Shown here: one piece after another, positions 1 through 8,220 of the stretch
Layout: each line of letters begins with the position of its first letter
Position numbering within the stretch: the first letter of the stretch is position 1
Assembly (NCBI GenBank): GCA_002448815.1
Contig: DKAJ01000012.1
Span: 306,333-370,332, forward strand
Length of the DNA: 64,000 bases
Origin: Micavibrio sp. UBA6929
GTDB lineage: Bacteria; Pseudomonadota; Alphaproteobacteria; Micavibrionales; Micavibrionaceae
Reading direction: 5' to 3'
The notes under the pieces: model-generated
The model's database searches: none
Told to the model about the DNA's origin: nothing
Seen by the model: the letters and a program-made list of their open reading frames with translations, nothing else
Made by a program: the position numbers and the translations under genes

Positions 1-930
1 ATCCAAAAAGGAACACTGAAAATTGGTCATACATTTGTTGCTGGCGCCGAGTTTGGTAAAGTTCGCGCTATCATCAATGACCATGGCAAAAACGTCAAAG
101 AAGCAACACCAGGCCAGCCTGTTGAGATCCTCGGTATCAATGGCACACCACAAGCCGGTGATAGCTTTGACGTCGCACCTGATGAGCAGCGCGCACGCGA
201 AGTTGCAGAATATCGTCAGAAAAAGGCGAAAGATGCCGCCGCAGCGCTTGCTGTTAAGGGCCGCACAACAATGGATGACATCCTTCTTCTTCGTCAGGAA
301 GGCGAGAAAACAACGTTGAACGTGATTATCAAGGCTGATGTTCACGGCTCTAGCGAAGCTATTGCAAGTTCTCTTGCTAAAATGGAAGAGGAAAACGAAG
401 GCATCGCAATCAAGGTTCTACACAACGCCGTTGGCGGCATCACAGAATCTGATGTAACGCTTGCTCGCTCTGCTGGTGCGCTGATTATCGGCTTTAACGT
501 ACGCGCCAATGCACAGGCACGCACACTGGCAGAACAAGAAGGCGTTCGCATTCAATACTACAACGTCATCTATAACGTCATTGACGATGCACGCTCTATC
601 CTTGGCGGTATGCTTGACCCAATTCAACGCGAAGAATATATCGGCCAAGCGAAAATCCAAGAAGTCTTCAACATCACCAAAGTTGGTAAAGTTGCAGGCT
701 GTATGGTCAGCGAAGGCTTCGTTAAACGTGGATCTAAAGTGCGCCTATTGCGTGATGACGTTGTTATTCACGAAGGTATGCTCAAGACACTGAAACGTTT
801 CCAAGACGAAGTGCCAGAAGTCAAAGAAGGCACCGAATGCGGTATGGCGTTTGAAAACTATGATGACATCAAAGCAAACGATGTTATCGAATGTTTCGAC
901 ATCATCGAAGAAACACGCGAGCTTAAATAG
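1..930 (+). CDS. infB: Translation initiation factor IF-2, C-terminal part (5' truncated by window edge)
   Basis: IF-2 is the GTPase that brings initiator fMet-tRNA to the 30S subunit and promotes 70S joining. Only the last 309 codons are present; the frame is open from base 1, so the N-terminal region and the G domain lie outside the window. What remains is the end of domain II, then the linker and IF2 domain 3 (around KADVHGSSEAI and VGGITESDV), then domain IV, the fMet-tRNA-binding beta barrel (GKVAGCMVSEGFVKRGSKVR) ending at a TAG. It leads a tight cluster with rbfA (11-base gap), truB and rpsO, the classical order. Identity is clear from these conserved blocks. Any ATG inside this stretch is internal. 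Confidence 0.97.
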   Translation: MQKGTLKIGHTFVAGAEFGKVRAIINDHGKNVKEATPGQPVEILGINGTPQAGDSFDVAPDEQRAREVAEYRQKKAKDAAAALAVKGRTTMDDILLLRQEGEKTTLNVIIKADVHGSSEAIASSLAKMEEENEGIAIKVLHNAVGGITESDVTLARSAGALIIGFNVRANAQARTLAEQEGVRIQYYNVIYNVIDDARSILGGMLDPIQREEYIGQAKIQEVFNITKVGKVAGCMVSEGFVKRGSKVRLLRDDVVIHEGMLKTLKRFQDEVPEVKEGTECGMAFENYDDIKANDVIECFDIIEETRELK

Positions 931-941
931 TAAGAAAAACC

Positions 942-1325
942 ATGTCACGTCACAAAAACACGCAAGCCGGCCCATCACAACGGCAGCTCCGCGTTGGGGA
1001 GCAGCTCAAGCACATTATTGCTGAGACACTTCAGCGCGGCAGTTTGCAACATCCTGATTTGGGCAATGTTGCAATGCTGACCGTGACCGAGGTACGCCCT
1101 TCCCCTGACATGCGCCAAGCAACCGCTTATGTCGTCAGTTTGCTCGACCAAGACATTCAGGCCGCAATTCATGCATTAAACGAGGAAAGCCATGTCTTCC
1201 AAAAAGAGATTGGCCGCCAGATGAGCATGAAATTCACACCGCGCATTGCTTTCAAACCAGACGATAGCTTTGAAAACTCGCAGCGCATCAACCAGTTACT
1301 CGACGAAATCAAAGATCCGGAATAG
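942..1325 (+). CDS. rbfA: 30S ribosome-binding factor A
   Basis: RbfA is a KH-type RNA-binding protein that matures the 17S rRNA 5' end and assists late 30S assembly, especially in the cold. The 127-residue product has the family's opening (RQLRVGEQLKHIIAETLQRG) and the core VTEVRPSPDMRQATAYVV with a short acidic tail. Length fits the family. It starts 11 bases after infB and ends 6 bases before truB, so it is part of the infB-rbfA-truB-rpsO transcript. There is no separate promoter in the gap. Confidence 0.95.
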   Translation: MSRHKNTQAGPSQRQLRVGEQLKHIIAETLQRGSLQHPDLGNVAMLTVTEVRPSPDMRQATAYVVSLLDQDIQAAIHALNEESHVFQKEIGRQMSMKFTPRIAFKPDDSFENSQRINQLLDEIKDPE

Positions 1326-1331
1326 GCACTC

Positions 1332-2264
1332 ATGGGCCGTAAACGCAAAGGCAATCCCGTCAATGGCTGGATTAATCTGGACAAGCCCCTTGGCCTGACA
1401 TCAACGCAGGCGATTGGCAAATTGCGCCGTCTATACAGTCCGCAAAAAATCGGCCACGCGGGCACACTAGACCCGCTTGCCACAGGCATTTTGCCCATCG
1501 CAATGGGCGAGGCCACAAAAACCATCCCCTTTATCCAAGACGCCATTAAAACATATGAATTCACCGTCACATGGGGGCAGCAACGCAGCACCGATGACGC
1601 CGAAGGTGACGTGATTGCTTCATCTGATGTACGCCCAACGTCTGAACAAATCACGAATGCCCTGCCCGCATTCCTTGGAGAAATCGAGCAAACACCGCCG
1701 CAATTCTCCGCCATCAAAATCAATGGACAGCGCGCCTATGACCTTGCCCGTGCAGGCCAAGACGTCGAAATCAAATCACGCAAAGTCTTCATCGAAAGCC
1801 TTGACGTTTTAGATACACAAACAGATCACGCAACACTGCGCATGATCTGCGGCAAAGGTACGTATGTGCGCTCGCTCGCCCGCGATTTAGCCCTGTCTTT
1901 AGGCACGTGCGGTTATGTCTCGATGCTGCGCCGCACGGCGGTGGGCTGTTTTTCGGAAAAAGATGCAATTTCACTTGCAATCCTAGAAGAAATGCACGAT
2001 AGTGCGGCACTTGGCGATGCCTTGCTACCGATTGAAAGTGCGCTGGACGACATCCTGGCTCTTCCAATCACCCAGCAAGAAAAGGCTTTGCTGAAAAATG
2101 GACGGGCTTTATCCTTTGTCTCGAAAACTGATTTTCACCGTTTAGACGGCTTAGATCAGGGCACAGAAATCCTTGCAACGTTTGATAACAAACCTGTTGC
2201 ACTGGTTATTCTGGACAAGGCACAGATTAAACCTGTTCGCGTTTTTAATATCGACAACCAATAG
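1332..2264 (+). CDS. truB: tRNA pseudouridine(55) synthase
   Basis: TruB converts U55 to pseudouridine in the T-loop of tRNAs. The 310-residue protein has the TruB start (NGWINLDKPLGLTS) and the catalytic-aspartate motif GTLDPLATGILPIAMGEATK, followed by KTYEFTVTWG and the later GTYVRSLARDL motif. A short C-terminal extension ends in a PUA-like segment (LPIESALDDILALP onwards). It lies between rbfA and rpsO in the standard order. No anomalies are seen. Confidence 0.96.
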   Translation: MGRKRKGNPVNGWINLDKPLGLTSTQAIGKLRRLYSPQKIGHAGTLDPLATGILPIAMGEATKTIPFIQDAIKTYEFTVTWGQQRSTDDAEGDVIASSDVRPTSEQITNALPAFLGEIEQTPPQFSAIKINGQRAYDLARAGQDVEIKSRKVFIESLDVLDTQTDHATLRMICGKGTYVRSLARDLALSLGTCGYVSMLRRTAVGCFSEKDAISLAILEEMHDSAALGDALLPIESALDDILALPITQQEKALLKNGRALSFVSKTDFHRLDGLDQGTEILATFDNKPVALVILDKAQIKPVRVFNIDNQ

Positions 2265-2273
2265 GAGTATATG

Positions 2274-2543
2274 ATGTCGCTAGAAGCAAAAACAAAACAA
2301 GACGTTATTAAAGAATACCAAACTGACAAGAACGATACTGGTTCTCCAGAAGTTCAAGTGGCGATCCTAACAAGCCGCATCAACGAACTGTCTGAGCACA
2401 TGCAAGTTCACAAAAAAGACTTCCACAGCCGCCGCGGTCTACTAGCAATGGTTGCTAAACGTCGTAAACTTTTGGATTACCTTAAGAAAAAAGACGAAGC
2501 ACGCTACAAGACTTTGATCGAGCGCTTGGGCATCCGTCGTTAA
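2274..2543 (+). CDS. rpsO: 30S ribosomal protein S15
   Basis: S15 binds 16S rRNA early in 30S assembly. The 89-residue product shows the family signature (TGSPEVQVAILTSRINELSEH, SRRGLLAMVAKRRKLLDYL). Two ATGs lie in tandem at 2271 and 2274; I chose the second because GGAG at 2264-2267 is then 6 bases upstream and the protein has the usual length. It is the last gene of the infB cluster. In most proteobacteria pnp follows rpsO, but here a terminator and the convergent eno gene follow. Confidence 0.96.
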   Translation: MSLEAKTKQDVIKEYQTDKNDTGSPEVQVAILTSRINELSEHMQVHKKDFHSRRGLLAMVAKRRKLLDYLKKKDEARYKTLIERLGIRR

Positions 2544-2571
2544 TCTTTATCGATTATCACAACACATTAAG

Positions 2572-2602
2572 AAAAAGGCCGCATATATCTGCGGTCTTTT
2601 TT
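2572..2602 (+). terminator. Rho-independent terminator after rpsO
   Basis: A 12-bp stem (2572-2583 with 2590-2601, one G-U pair) encloses a 6-base loop and runs into a T tract. It lies 29 bases after the rpsO stop. The A-rich left arm means it could also stop transcription arriving from the other strand. Confidence 0.85.
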
Positions 2603-2635
2603 ATTGCCTTCTTCACGCGAAAAATCCCACATACA

Positions 2636-2672
2636 AAAGCGCCCAGTCACATCATTCGTCACTGGGCGCTTT
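2636..2672. terminator. Bidirectional terminator between rpsO and eno
   Basis: A perfect 12-bp inverted repeat, AAAGCGCCCAGT with ACTGGGCGCTTT, encloses a 13-base loop. It lies 24 bases beyond the eno stop codon, with A/T runs on both sides, so it can end eno transcripts (- strand) and back up the rpsO terminator (+ strand). Confidence 0.85.
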
Positions 2673-2696
2673 ATTTAATAGGAATATGTATCAGGC

Positions 2697-3974
2697 TTAT
2701 TTACGCAAGAAACCACGTCCGCAATATTGCGCCATTGGGCCAAGTTCTTCTTCAATGCGTAAAAGCTGATTATATTTCGCCATACGATCAGAACGTGACA
2801 AAGACCCTGTTTTAATTTGACCAGCATTCGTCGCAACCGCCAAATCCGCAATTGTTGAATCCTCTGTCTCGCCCGAGCGATGTGAAAGAACAACGCCAAA
2901 GCCTGCCTTCTTGGCATTTTCAATGGTTTGCAAAGTCTCGGTCAACGTGCCGATTTGGTTAACTTTCACAAGAACGGCATTACCCGCCTTTTCGTCGATA
3001 CCGCGTTGCAAACGCTTGGCATTTGTCACATACAAATCATCACCGACAAGCTGCACCTTATGGCCGATCGCCTGCGTTAGCGCAGCCCAGCCCTGCCAAT
3101 CATCTTCATCAAGGCCATCTTCAATCGATACGATTGGATAACGCGCACAAAGATCTTCATAGTACCGCACCATCTCGTCCGATCCCAAAACCTTACCTTC
3201 GCCGGCAAGGTTATATTTACCGTCTTTGTGGAATTCCGTCGCTGCAGCATCAAGGGCAATAGCAATCTCAGAGCCAGGTTTATAACCAGCCGCCTCAATC
3301 GATTTCATAATGAAATCAAGCGCCTCTTCCGATGATTTAACCGCTGGCGCGAAACCACCTTCATCACCAACATTTGTGTTCAAACCAGCATTTGAAAGCT
3401 GCTTTTTCAAGGCATGGAAAATTTCCGCACCCGCGCGCAGGCCAGATGTATAATCCTGCGCCGCAATCGGCATAATCATGAATTCCTGAATATCAACGGG
3501 ATTATCTGCGTGCGCGCCGCCGTTTAAAATATTCATCATCGGCGTTGGCAACACATGTGAATACGCACCGCCAACATAACGGTAAAGCGGCAAACCAACG
3601 GCTTCAGCCGATGCGCGCGCCACGGCGAGTGAAACGCCCAAAATTGCATTCGCGCCAAGCTTTGCCTTGTTTTCAGTGCCATCAACCTCAAGTAAAACTT
3701 GGTCGATATACATTTGCTCGGACGCATCTAAACCAAGAATTGCATCTGCAATCACAGTATTGACGTTTTCAACGGCCTTAGAAACGGCCTTACCGCCATA
3801 GATGTCTTTATCACCATCACGAAGTTCAACCGCCTCGTAGGCACCTGTCGACGCACCAGACGGCACCGCCGCACGGCCAAAAGCACCGCTTTCCAGTAAA
3901 ACATCAACTTCAACTGTTGGGTTACCGCGACTATCCAGAATTTGGCGCGCGTTAATATCAATAATAGCTGTCAT
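2697..3974 (-). CDS. eno: Enolase (phosphopyruvate hydratase)
   Basis: Enolase interconverts 2-phosphoglycerate and phosphoenolpyruvate and needs Mg2+. The 425-residue protein has the N-terminal block ARQILDSRGNPTVEVDV, the GDEGGFAP loop, the catalytic region SIEDGLDEDDW and QLVGDDLYVTN, and the C-terminal SHRSGETEDSTIADLAVA motif. An open frame runs 15 codons further upstream, but the family start is MTAIIDINA at 3974, with GAGGGA 10 bases upstream. That ribosome-binding site lies in a hairpin (3981-4012). In many alphaproteobacteria eno is followed by a division-initiator gene and the pdh genes; here it ends against rpsO. Confidence 0.97.
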   Translation of the reverse strand: MTAIIDINARQILDSRGNPTVEVDVLLESGAFGRAAVPSGASTGAYEAVELRDGDKDIYGGKAVSKAVENVNTVIADAILGLDASEQMYIDQVLLEVDGTENKAKLGANAILGVSLAVARASAEAVGLPLYRYVGGAYSHVLPTPMMNILNGGAHADNPVDIQEFMIMPIAAQDYTSGLRAGAEIFHALKKQLSNAGLNTNVGDEGGFAPAVKSSEEALDFIMKSIEAAGYKPGSEIAIALDAAATEFHKDGKYNLAGEGKVLGSDEMVRYYEDLCARYPIVSIEDGLDEDDWQGWAALTQAIGHKVQLVGDDLYVTNAKRLQRGIDEKAGNAVLVKVNQIGTLTETLQTIENAKKAGFGVVLSHRSGETEDSTIADLAVATNAGQIKTGSLSRSDRMAKYNQLLRIEEELGPMAQYCGRGFLRK

Positions 3975-3980
3975 AATAGA

Positions 3981-4012
3981 AAAATCCCTCAAATAAAAAT
4001 TACAGGGATTTT
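3981..4012 (-). promoter_or_regulatory. Hairpin covering the eno ribosome-binding site
   Basis: A perfect 9-bp inverted repeat (AAAATCCCT 3981-3989, AGGGATTTT 4004-4012) with a 14-base loop lies just before eno. On the mRNA the right arm contains most of the GAGGGA ribosome-binding site, so folding would hide it. The arm is followed by five T residues, so it could instead be a weak terminator for the upstream small gene. The structure is seen; the role is inferred. Confidence 0.45.
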
Positions 4013-4062
4013 CTAGCATACTGATCGGAAAAATCTAGGGGCTGCGCGCAACTTTATGGCGC

Positions 4063-4422
4063 TTATGCATCACTATCGTAAAGCTGACCACGAACCTCGC
4101 GCGAGAGCTGACTTTCCGACATCGAAGACCGCAAGGCAGAAATCTGCGTTTGCAAACCTTCAATCGACGATGTACCCGCCACGCCAAGTGAAAAGATCGT
4201 ATTAAATGTCGAGGATGAGGATTCTAAAAACTGCTTGTTCAGCGAGCGTGCATTACCCGATAAGCCAATGCCATTATCTCCTGTTAAACTGCGCCCAATA
4301 TCAAGAATATCAACTGTGCCAAGGCTAGAGATAATACCATTACCAGTGGTCGCACCAATCGTACCGTTTTGGTTCGCCAAAATCGCCGCAGTTTTATATT
4401 GGGATGCACCGGCAATTGCCAT
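4063..4422 (-). CDS. Hypothetical small protein between kdsA and eno
   Basis: I do not recognise this 119-residue protein. It is rich in Ser, Gly, Ala, Asn and Thr, poor in Lys and aromatic residues, and has no membrane segment or clear signal peptide. The C-terminal third (EGLQTQISALRSSMSESQLS) looks helical and amphipathic. Two things argue that it is a real gene: an AGGAGGC ribosome-binding site 12 bases before the ATG, and a near-consensus promoter (4487-4515) just upstream. It is on the same strand as kdsA (70-base gap) and eno (88-base gap). The Ser/Asn/Gly composition could suit a secreted or structural protein, but that is a guess. Confidence 0.7.
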   Translation of the reverse strand: MAIAGASQYKTAAILANQNGTIGATTGNGIISSLGTVDILDIGRSLTGDNGIGLSGNARSLNKQFLESSSSTFNTIFSLGVAGTSSIEGLQTQISALRSSMSESQLSREVRGQLYDSDA

Positions 4423-4486
4423 GGTAAAAACTAAGCCTCCTGCTTAAACACGTAAAATCACGCGCGAAATACTCTCGCACCTTTAT

Positions 4487-4515
4487 ATAATACTATGATT
4501 TTGCGATTTTATCAA
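4487..4515 (-). promoter_or_regulatory. Sigma70-type promoter for the small gene and eno
   Basis: Reading the minus strand, TTGATA (4515-4510), a 17-base spacer and TATTAT (4492-4487) give a near-consensus promoter. The -35 lies inside the last codons of kdsA. Predicted start is near 4480, leaving about 58 bases of leader before the small gene. Confidence 0.65.
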
Positions 4516-5317
4516 ACTTTATCAGCGTAGAGAGAAGCTCTTCCATCTCGCTGAGCGGCACCATATTCGGGCCATCTGATGGGGCGCTGTCAGGATCTTC
4601 ATGCGTTTCCATGAAAAGACCTGCCACGCCAACGGCAACAGCCGCGCGCGCAAGAACGGGCACCATTGTACGGTCACCGCCGCTTGACCCGCCAAGGCCG
4701 CCTGGCTGCTGTACACTGTGCGTCGCATCATACACAACCGGATAACCTGTCTTCGCCATTGTCGGCAAACTGCGCATATCAGAAACAAGCGTATTGTAAC
4801 CAAAGCTCGCTCCACGCTCGCACAGCATAATATTCTCATTACCACTCGCGGCAAGCTTCTCTGCAACCTTGGCCATATCCCACGGTGCCAGGAACTGACC
4901 TTTTTTCACATTGATAATGCGGCCAGTCTCCGCCGCAGCGATCAGCAAATCTGTCTGGCGACACAAAAAGGCCGGAATTTGCAAAATATCGCAAACCGCG
5001 CCAACCTCTGCGCACTGTTCAGGCAAATGAATATCGGTCACAACAGGCACATCAAATTCTTTTTTGATCTGCGTAAAAATCTCAAGCCCCTTATCAATAC
5101 CAACGCCGCGCTGCGCGTTCAGTGACGTACGGTTTGCCTTATCAAAAGATGATTTATAAACAAACGGAATGCCAAGGCGCGTTGTAATCTCTTTGAGCGC
5201 CCCGCACATGTCTTGCGTATGTTGCAAACTTTCAATCTGACAAGGCCCCGCCATAAGGAAGAACGGCTTATCATTTGCGATCTCAAAACCTGCAAGATTA
5301 AGTGTCTTTGTCGTCAT
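4493..5317 (-). CDS. kdsA: 3-deoxy-8-phosphooctulonate synthase (KDO-8-P synthase)
   Basis: KdsA condenses PEP with arabinose-5-phosphate to give Kdo-8-phosphate for the lipopolysaccharide inner core. The 274-residue protein carries the class I aldolase-type motifs FVYKSSFDKANRTS, NVKKGQFLAPWDM, CERGASFGYNTLV and YDATHSVQQPGG. Residue 26 is a Cys in LMAGPCQIES. In this family that position is Asn in the metal-independent enterobacterial enzyme and Cys in the metal-dependent class, so this is predicted to need a divalent metal. It lies 2 bases after pyrG in the tpiA-secG-pyrG-kdsA run. Confidence 0.96.
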   Translation of the reverse strand: MTTKTLNLAGFEIANDKPFFLMAGPCQIESLQHTQDMCGALKEITTRLGIPFVYKSSFDKANRTSLNAQRGVGIDKGLEIFTQIKKEFDVPVVTDIHLPEQCAEVGAVCDILQIPAFLCRQTDLLIAAAETGRIINVKKGQFLAPWDMAKVAEKLAASGNENIMLCERGASFGYNTLVSDMRSLPTMAKTGYPVVYDATHSVQQPGGLGGSSGGDRTMVPVLARAAVAVGVAGLFMETHEDPDSAPSDGPNMVPLSEMEELLSTLIKFDKIAKS

Positions 5318-5319
5318 AC

Positions 5320-6957
5320 CTATACCAATCCGCTTTGTTTTACTGCGGCCTCAATAAATGAAATGAACAATGGATGCGGATCAAATGGCTTGGATTTAAG
5401 CTCTGGGTGGAACTGAACCCCAACAAACCATGGGTGATCTTGGCGCTCAACGATCTCTGGCAACTTACCATCTGGTGACAAGCCTGAGAAAATCAAACCC
5501 GCCTCTTCCAATTGCTCTTTATAAGCAATATTCACCTCATAACGGTGACGGTGGCGGTCTTCGATATCTGTTGCGCCGTAAATCTCTGCAACGCGTGATC
5601 CTTCAACCAATTTCGCAGGATACGCGCCCAAACGCATTGTCCCGCCAAGGTCCGTTTCCTCCGTGCGCTGATGAACACTGCCATCATCGGCAATCCATTC
5701 CGTCATCAAACCAATCAAAGGCACCTCACACGGACCAAATTCTGTCGAGTTCGCACCTGTAATGCCGCACTGATGACGCGCAGCCTCAATCACAGCCATC
5801 TGCATACCAAAGCAAATACCAAAATATGGAATTTTATGCTCGCGCGCATACTGAACGGCCTTAATTTTACCCTCAGCACCGCGAGAACCAAACGCACCCG
5901 GCACCAAAATCGCATGGCAATCACGCAAGTGCGCGGCCAAATCTTCATCGTCCTTTTCAAAGGCTTCAGCCTCAATAAACTTCAGTTCAACCTTCGCATT
6001 ATTAGCAATGCCGCCATGAATTAGGGCTTCGTTCAATGACTTATAACTGTCCGTCAAACTGATATATTTACCAACGATCGCAACCTTAACCTTATGCTCA
6101 GGCTCCTTCACACGGTGAACAATCTCTTCCCAAGTGCTAAGATCTGGGCCAGGCTCAACAGGCAAATTGAAATGCTTCATCACTTCATTATCAAGACCTG
6201 CCGCATGATACGTCAAAGGCACTTCATAAATCGACTTCACATCAAGAGCAGGAATAACGCTGCTGTTGTCGATATTACAAAATAGGGCGATTTTATTACG
6301 CTCTTCTTCTGAAATCTCGCGGTCAGCGCGGCAAAGTAATACGCGCGGACGAATGCCGTAGCTCATCAATTCTTTGACCGAGTGCTGCGTTGGCTTGGTT
6401 TTAAGCTCACCCGCCGCAGGAATATATGGAATAAGCGTCATATGGGCAAACAAGGCGCGCTCGCGGCCAACCTCGTTACCAAACTGACGGATAGCCTCAA
6501 GGAAAGGCAAGCTTTCAATATCACCAACCGTGCCGCCGATCTCAACCAGCACAAAATCAGCCGAGCCATCTTTAGCGCGGATAAAATCTTGAATCTCATT
6601 TGTAATATGCGGAACAACCTGAATAGTCGCGCCCAAATATTCACCTTTACGCTCGCGCGCAAGAACATCGGTATAAATACGGCCTGTCGTCACGTTATCT
6701 GACTGACGTGCAGGAACGCCCGTAAAACGCTCATAGTGACCTAAATCAAGGTCTGTTTCCGCACCATCGTCCGTCACAAACACTTCACCGTGCTGAAACG
6801 GGCTCATCGTGCCGGGATCCACATTCAAATATGGGTCCATTTTACACAAACGCACTGAATAACCACGTGCCTGCAAAAGTGCCGCAAGCGCAGCGGAGGC
6901 GAGGCCCTTTCCTAAAGAGGAAACAACGCCGCCTGTCATAAATATAAATCTAGTCAT
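5320..6957 (-). CDS. pyrG: CTP synthase
   Basis: CTP synthase aminates UTP to CTP using ATP and glutamine. The 545-residue protein has the synthetase domain first (TRFIFMTGGVVSSLGKGL, MDPYLNVDPGTMSPFQHGEV, EIGGTVGDIES), then a class I glutamine amidotransferase domain with the nucleophile Cys in YFGICFGMQ and a C-terminal His/Glu pair in GVQFHPE. The start at MTRFIF (6957) is chosen because the family begins there; an upstream in-frame ATG at 6996 lies inside secG. The start lies 1 base after the secG stop. No anomalies are seen. Confidence 0.97.
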   Translation of the reverse strand: MTRFIFMTGGVVSSLGKGLASAALAALLQARGYSVRLCKMDPYLNVDPGTMSPFQHGEVFVTDDGAETDLDLGHYERFTGVPARQSDNVTTGRIYTDVLARERKGEYLGATIQVVPHITNEIQDFIRAKDGSADFVLVEIGGTVGDIESLPFLEAIRQFGNEVGRERALFAHMTLIPYIPAAGELKTKPTQHSVKELMSYGIRPRVLLCRADREISEEERNKIALFCNIDNSSVIPALDVKSIYEVPLTYHAAGLDNEVMKHFNLPVEPGPDLSTWEEIVHRVKEPEHKVKVAIVGKYISLTDSYKSLNEALIHGGIANNAKVELKFIEAEAFEKDDEDLAAHLRDCHAILVPGAFGSRGAEGKIKAVQYAREHKIPYFGICFGMQMAVIEAARHQCGITGANSTEFGPCEVPLIGLMTEWIADDGSVHQRTEETDLGGTMRLGAYPAKLVEGSRVAEIYGATDIEDRHRHRYEVNIAYKEQLEEAGLIFSGLSPDGKLPEIVERQDHPWFVGVQFHPELKSKPFDPHPLFISFIEAAVKQSGLV

Positions 6958-6958
6958 T

Positions 6959-7357
6959 TTATTCCGTCGTAATCGGGGCCACCGGTTCAGCGGCATTCGA
7001 AGGGGTTTCTACTTCACTATCTTCGTTATCCATCATTGGAGCCACTACGTCATCTGTTTCTTTGATTTCGTCCACAATTGCAGGCGTCGCCTGAGAAACA
7101 GATTCAAGTAAACTTGGCCCCTTAGAGCTATTCGATGCCAAGATGCCCAAAAGCAAACTTGTCACAAAAAAGCCTGCCGCGCAAAATCCTGTAATGCGGG
7201 TCAGCGCATTTGCCGTGCCTTGAGCGCTAGCAAGGTTGCCAAGGCCACCGCCGCCACCGCCGATACCAAGACCGCCGCCTTCAGAACGTTGCAAAAGCAC
7301 AAGCCCAATAATGGCCAGCGCCAAAAACAGATGAATAACTAAGATTACTGATTCCAT
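6959..7357 (-). CDS. secG: Preprotein translocase subunit SecG
   Basis: SecG is the small membrane subunit of the SecYEG channel. The 132-residue protein has an N-terminal membrane helix (about 3-22), the Gly-rich loop after LLQRSEGGGLGIGGG, a second helix (about 55-76) and an acidic, Pro/Glu-rich C-terminal tail typical of alphaproteobacterial SecG. It lies 20 bases after tpiA and 1 base before pyrG, the usual tpiA-secG-pyrG order. Confidence 0.93.
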   Translation of the reverse strand: MESVILVIHLFLALAIIGLVLLQRSEGGGLGIGGGGGGLGNLASAQGTANALTRITGFCAAGFFVTSLLLGILASNSSKGPSLLESVSQATPAIVDEIKETDDVVAPMMDNEDSEVETPSNAAEPVAPITTE

Positions 7358-7377
7358 GGAAAGACCTTATAATCACT

Positions 7378-8127
7378 TCATGCGCAAGATGCAATAGAAA
7401 GAAACGATTCTGCTTTTAAACTTGCACCGCCAATTAAACCGCCATCGACATGCGGTAAGGCCAGCAACCCTGCCGCGTTTTCTGGCTTCATCGAACCTCC
7501 ATACAAAATGCGTACATTTTCAGGATCATCAAATCGCTCGGAAAGTTGCTTATATATAAAGGCATGCATGGCCTGCACATCATCTTCGCTGGCAACGTTG
7601 CCCGTACCAATCGCCCAAACAGGTTCATACGCGATAACGATGTCACTGCCCTGCTCGGCATTATCAGGCAGACTTTCTTTTAATTGCTGCCCAACAACGG
7701 CCTCTGCCTGGCCCGCGGCGCGCTGCGCATCACTTTCGCCCACACAAATAATTGGCGTTAATACATGCGCAATCGCCTTTTGCGCCTTTGCCTTCACAGC
7801 CGCATTACTCTCGCCATTATATTCGCGGCGCTCGGAATGACCAACAATAACATACGAACATCCCGCATCCGCCAGCATCGCCGCAGATACCTGCCCTGTA
7901 TACGCACCATTATCCTGATCCGCACAATCTTGCGCCCCCAAAGAGATTTCCGCTTGCTGAGCGCGCTCAAGCGCACGCGACAAATAAAGCGCAGGCGGGC
8001 AAATTGCGATATCCGCGCGCTCTAATGTTTCTGGGCTTAATTGCTCGACCAAATCATCCATCAACGCATCAACGCCCTGATAGTCCAGGTTCATCTTCCA
8101 GTTGCCTGCGATTAATTTCTTTAACAT
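7378..8127 (-). CDS. tpiA: Triosephosphate isomerase
   Basis: TpiA interconverts dihydroxyacetone phosphate and glyceraldehyde-3-phosphate. The 249-residue TIM-barrel protein has the substrate Lys in AGNWKMN (K11), the catalytic His in IVGHSERR, the catalytic Glu in AYEPVWAIGTG and the phosphate-binding YGGSMKPENA. GAAGGAAG lies about 10 bases before the ATG. It is the first gene of the leftward run tpiA-secG-pyrG-kdsA and diverges from ppiD across a 93-base gap. Confidence 0.97.
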   Translation of the reverse strand: MLKKLIAGNWKMNLDYQGVDALMDDLVEQLSPETLERADIAICPPALYLSRALERAQQAEISLGAQDCADQDNGAYTGQVSAAMLADAGCSYVIVGHSERREYNGESNAAVKAKAQKAIAHVLTPIICVGESDAQRAAGQAEAVVGQQLKESLPDNAEQGSDIVIAYEPVWAIGTGNVASEDDVQAMHAFIYKQLSERFDDPENVRILYGGSMKPENAAGLLALPHVDGGLIGGASLKAESFLSIASCA

Positions 8128-8155
8128 GTATAAAAACTTCCTTCACTAATTGGGC

Positions 8156-8184
8156 TTGCCCCTATTACCGCAAAGCCCTATAAG
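8156..8184 (+). promoter_or_regulatory. Promoter for ppiD-trpE
   Basis: TTGCCC (8156-8161), a 17-base spacer and TATAAG (8179-8184) lie in the tpiA/ppiD divergent gap, about 37 bases before the chosen ppiD start. The facing tpiA promoter is not clear to me. Confidence 0.55.
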
Positions 8185-8220
8185 AAAATCAAGCAATTGA
8201 AGGCAAAAGGAACAAAAAAC

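Noticed and set aside
1169..1723. Open frame of 184 codons on the minus strand across rbfA and truB
   Set aside because: It is antisense to two certain genes, has no ribosome-binding site and no recognisable motif.
2544..2696. pnp gene or fragment after rpsO
   Set aside because: Only two terminator hairpins and short spacers are present; no coding frame resembles PNPase.
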